Source of the DNA: Furcasterigmium furcatum
Taxonomy: Eukaryota > Ascomycota > Sordariomycetes > Glomerellales > Plectosphaerellaceae
DNA length: 64,000 bases
NCBI GenBank assembly: GCA_001599815.1
Contig: BCIA01000003.1
Location: 4,836,001-4,900,000 of the forward strand
Reading direction: 5' to 3'
Under the pieces are notes generated by a model, which was not told where the DNA came from, did not search any database, and saw only the letters and a program-made list of their open reading frames with translations. The position numbers were made by a program, and so were the translations under genes. Each line of letters starts with the position of its first letter. Position 1 is the first letter of the stretch. This document shows, piece after piece, positions 61,611 through 64,000 of the stretch.

Positions 61611-61853
61611 GGTTGCGTCGGTGGATGGGACGGTGGGAGGTTTGTGTTCCGGGATGTGAGTTGAGGATTGTTCGGGGACGGGGAGAGGAAGAGAAAAGAG
61701 AGTCGGGTAGAAGAGGAAAATGGAGCTCGCCAGGAAGAGGATGGTGAGAATTGCGGCGGCGGCAAGCGTGAGTGGGCGCTGGACCCGGCGTGGAGGGGTC
61801 GATTGGCCACGCTTTTTCGCGGGGTCCAGTTCGGTTTGGCGGGGCTTCGGCAT
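61611..61853 (-). other. In-frame upstream extension of NDK encoding a possible membrane anchor
   Basis: From a Met codon at 61853 to the canonical NDK start the frame is open for 81 codons with GC-rich wobble bases. It encodes a basic N-terminus (PKPRQTELDPAKKRG), a strong hydrophobic helix (LTLAAAAILTILFLASSIFL) and a Pro-rich spacer leading into MSSTEQT. Used as coding, it would yield a 235-aa NDK with a type-II membrane anchor. It could alternatively be 5' leader, so which start is used is undetermined. Confidence 0.45.
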
Positions 61854-62818
61854 GGTGATTGGCTCAGCCGCGGGGCGTGAAGATACAGTGTTTTTCGCGG
61901 GACGAGCAGCAGTCTGGCACTGTAGATACACCGCTCGTTGTCTGGGGGAGATGGCTTCGACTCAAGCTGGGCTAGACGCTGGAGGAGGCTAAAGGAATGG
62001 AATGAATGCTGGTAAGATATACTGAATGAAAGCGGCCATCCGGGCCCCCGAGAATTGGCGTCGACGGTGAGGGAAAGGAGATCATACTGTTCGGCCGCCT
62101 GGGAAATCAAGCTCTCCTATTTCTCAGCTCGCACGGAGTTCAACCCGATAATGGCATATTGTCTTGACCGGAGCAGGCAAGCCAGGAGCTCATAGCAACG
62201 AGGCCGAAGAGGCTCGTGGTCAAGTTAGTAGGACAATATTCCCTCTCTTCAAGTAGAAATATTCGCATTGAACAATTCCAAGAACAAATCTACTAGGAAA
62301 CACTGTCCATCCAGTTGCTCGCCCAGGTGTCTGTGTCCAAACTCGGATACAATAATACGCCCTCATGACGTGGAAGACCTGCTGCAAGCCGACAGTTTAA
62401 CAGTCAACTGTACAAACTACCCATTGAAATAACGCCATTGCGTCTAGAATTCTAGACATAAGGCATCTTCACTTTACGAACCTGTTCCTGTCTGTCCAGG
62501 ATCGTCCCAGTCCAGTCCAACGATGCCTTCCTTCACCCTCAACCCCTAGTGTTTCGGGTCAGGTACCGAGTCCCCGCTAAACCCAGAATGGAGCTCCCAA
62601 AAGGGACAGCTTCCACGTCCAGTTCGCTCGAGCAACCAGCTGGTCAACAACTCCCATCTCCATCTTGACCAGACCGCCCGGTACACGAACAATTGCCGGA
62701 CTGCGACCATCCTCTTGACCGCTTGGTCTGCTTTGAATGTTTTACTATTTTTAAGAAACGCCTATCGCCCCGGGCCTCACGACATCCCTCCCACCACATT
62801 TCACCGCCGCCCACCACC
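61854..62818. other. Divergent intergenic region between NDK and glucosidase II alpha
   Basis: About 965 bp between divergent genes. It holds the NDK promoter, a 16-bp perfect palindrome at 62442-62457 and the pyrimidine-rich leader of glucosidase II. No additional gene was seen. Confidence 0.5.
62442..62457. repeat. 16-bp perfect palindrome GTCTAGAATTCTAGAC
   Basis: It reads identically on both strands and lies 361 bp upstream of the glucosidase II start codon. It may be a dimeric regulator site. The half-site arrangement does not match the spacing of a heat-shock element, so no factor is assigned. Confidence 0.5.
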
Positions 62819-64000
62819 ATGAGGTCGGGAAGCCAGGCCGCCTGGAGGCGGGCAGCCTTCTTCGGCCTCGTGCTTCTCTTCGCCTGTCTGATTCCCTCGG
62901 CTGGTGCGTCGAACCCCAATATCTGCCCCCGAGGGGCCTGATTGCCCATGCTAACAGCCCCTTCCAGCCGCCGTCAAGGAGAACGACTTCAAAAAGTGCC
63001 ACCAGTCCGGCTTCTGCAAGCGGAACCGCGCTTACGCCGACAATGTCAGCGCCCAGGGCTCCTCCTGGGCCGCCCCCTACAATGTTCGCGCCGACTCCGT
63101 CTCCATGAAGGACGGCCAGCTGTCGGCTGTCATCCTGAAGACGATCAACGACAACAAGGAGACCGTCAACCTCCCCATCACCGTCTCGTTCCTCGAGTCC
63201 GGCACCGCCCGGGTCACCATCGACGAAGAGAGGCGCCAGAACAAGGATATTGAGCTGCGCCATGACAGCAAGGCGAGAAAGGAGCGCTACAACGAGGCCG
63301 AGCAGCTCGCCATCGTCGGTGGCCTGACTCTGGACAAGGAGGCCAAGATCGCCCAGCAGGACAGCTCCCACGTCACCGTCAAGTACGGACCCGGCTCGAA
63401 GTACGAGGCTGTCATCAAGTTCTCGCCCTTCACGGTCGACTTCAAGAGGGACGGCACTTCGCAGATCAAGTTCAACGACCACGGCCTGCTCAACATGGAG
63501 CACTGGCGCCCCAAGGTCGACAAGGTCGCTGAGCAGCCCGCCGAGGGCGAGCAGAAGCCCATCGAGGGCGAAGAGGCCAAGCCCGAAGAAGCCAAGGGCG
63601 ACGACGAGTCGACGTGGTGGGACGAGACCTTCGGAGGCAACACCGACTCCAAGCCGAGAGGCCCCGAGAGCGTGGCGCTCGACATCTCTTTTCAGGGCTT
63701 CGACTACGTCTATGGTGTCCCTGAGCACGCCGGCCCCATGTCCCTGAAGGAGACCCGCGGCGGCGAGGGCAAGTACACCGAGCCGTACAGGCTGTACAAC
63801 TCGGACGTCTTCGAGTACATCCTGGACAGCCCCATGACGCTCTATGGCGCCATCCCGTTCATGCAGGCCCACCGCAAGGATTCACATGTCGGCGTCTTCT
63901 GGCTCAACGCGGCCGAGACCTGGATCGACATCACCAAGGCCAAGAGCTCCAGCCCGCTCGGCCTCGGAGCCAAGACGAACACCAACACCCACTGGATCTC
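62819..64000 (+). CDS. ROT2: Glucosidase II alpha subunit, N-terminal part (3' truncated by window)
   Basis: Exons 62819-62903 and 62968 onward; the second runs past the window end. The first exon encodes a signal peptide (MRSGSQAAWRRAAFFGLVLL then FACLIPSAG). The sequence then has the family start VKENDFKKCHQSGFCKRNRA, with its conserved disulfide, and DFKRDGTSQIKFNDHGLLNM, GFDYVYGVPEHAGPM and KYTEPYRLYNSDVFEY. These are the N-terminal GH31 domain of ER glucosidase II, which removes the two inner glucoses from N-glycans. The insert EGEQKPIEGEEAKPEEAKG is low complexity. The catalytic domain lies outside the window. Confidence 0.95.

Noticed and set aside
62442..62457. Heat-shock element in the palindrome
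   Set aside because: GAA and TTC half-sites abut with no 2-base spacing, unlike nGAAnnTTCn.
1..64000. tRNA or rRNA genes
   Set aside because: I looked for T-arm-like GGTTCGA(A/T)TCC and its complement and found only isolated partial matches (for example near 12761 and 55737) without supporting stems.

Overview
The window is nuclear DNA from a filamentous ascomycete, most likely a Sordariomycete. Genes have several short introns (about 45-100 nt, GT...AG), the third codon position is GC-rich, and the families present (HET, Clr5-ankyrin, F-box, CipC, CHRD, Dal5-type MFS, fungal P450) are typical of that class. The genus cannot be fixed from sequence alone. Splice structures below were worked out by hand; most were confirmed by phase continuity and by recognisable protein motifs running across the junctions.

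Layout. 0-3 kb: tail of a probable regulator, convergent with a secreted PhoD phosphatase whose upstream region has two CACGTG boxes. 4-6.2 kb: HET-domain protein. 8.1-8.8 kb: secreted CHRD protein. 9.3-10.9 kb: Dal5-type MFS permease. 11-13.9 kb: about 2.9 kb without a convincing gene. 13.9-18.8 kb: small hypothetical protein, second MFS transporter, ATP-grasp protein. 18.9-24.7 kb: a THI5-like periplasmic-binding-fold protein and a 1352-residue protein with two cytochrome b5-like modules. 25.7-30.7 kb: coiled-coil protein, NmrA-type reductase, CipC. 31.4-35.9 kb: cysteinyl-tRNA synthetase and the tRNA m1A58 methyltransferase Trm61, transcribed divergently. 36.1-43.3 kb: cytochrome P450 and a very large WW/Q-P-rich protein.

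44.7-59.3 kb looks like an accessory block: two F-box proteins, a Clr5-ankyrin protein divergent from a possible small membrane protein, an unrecognised 515-aa protein, a secreted orphan and an OTT_1508-type deaminase. A degenerate direct repeat brackets the second F-box gene. The last 4 kb returns to core genes: a small predicted mitochondrial membrane protein, nucleoside diphosphate kinase (with an unusual in-frame upstream extension encoding a membrane anchor) and the 5' part of glucosidase II alpha, cut by the window end.

There is no recognisable secondary-metabolite cluster, no tRNA or rRNA gene, and no intact transposon. The most interesting points are the NDK extension, the OTT_1508-type deaminase, the Clr5-ankyrin/small membrane protein divergent pair, the b5 tandem with one heme-ligand-deficient copy, and the repeat around the F-box gene.
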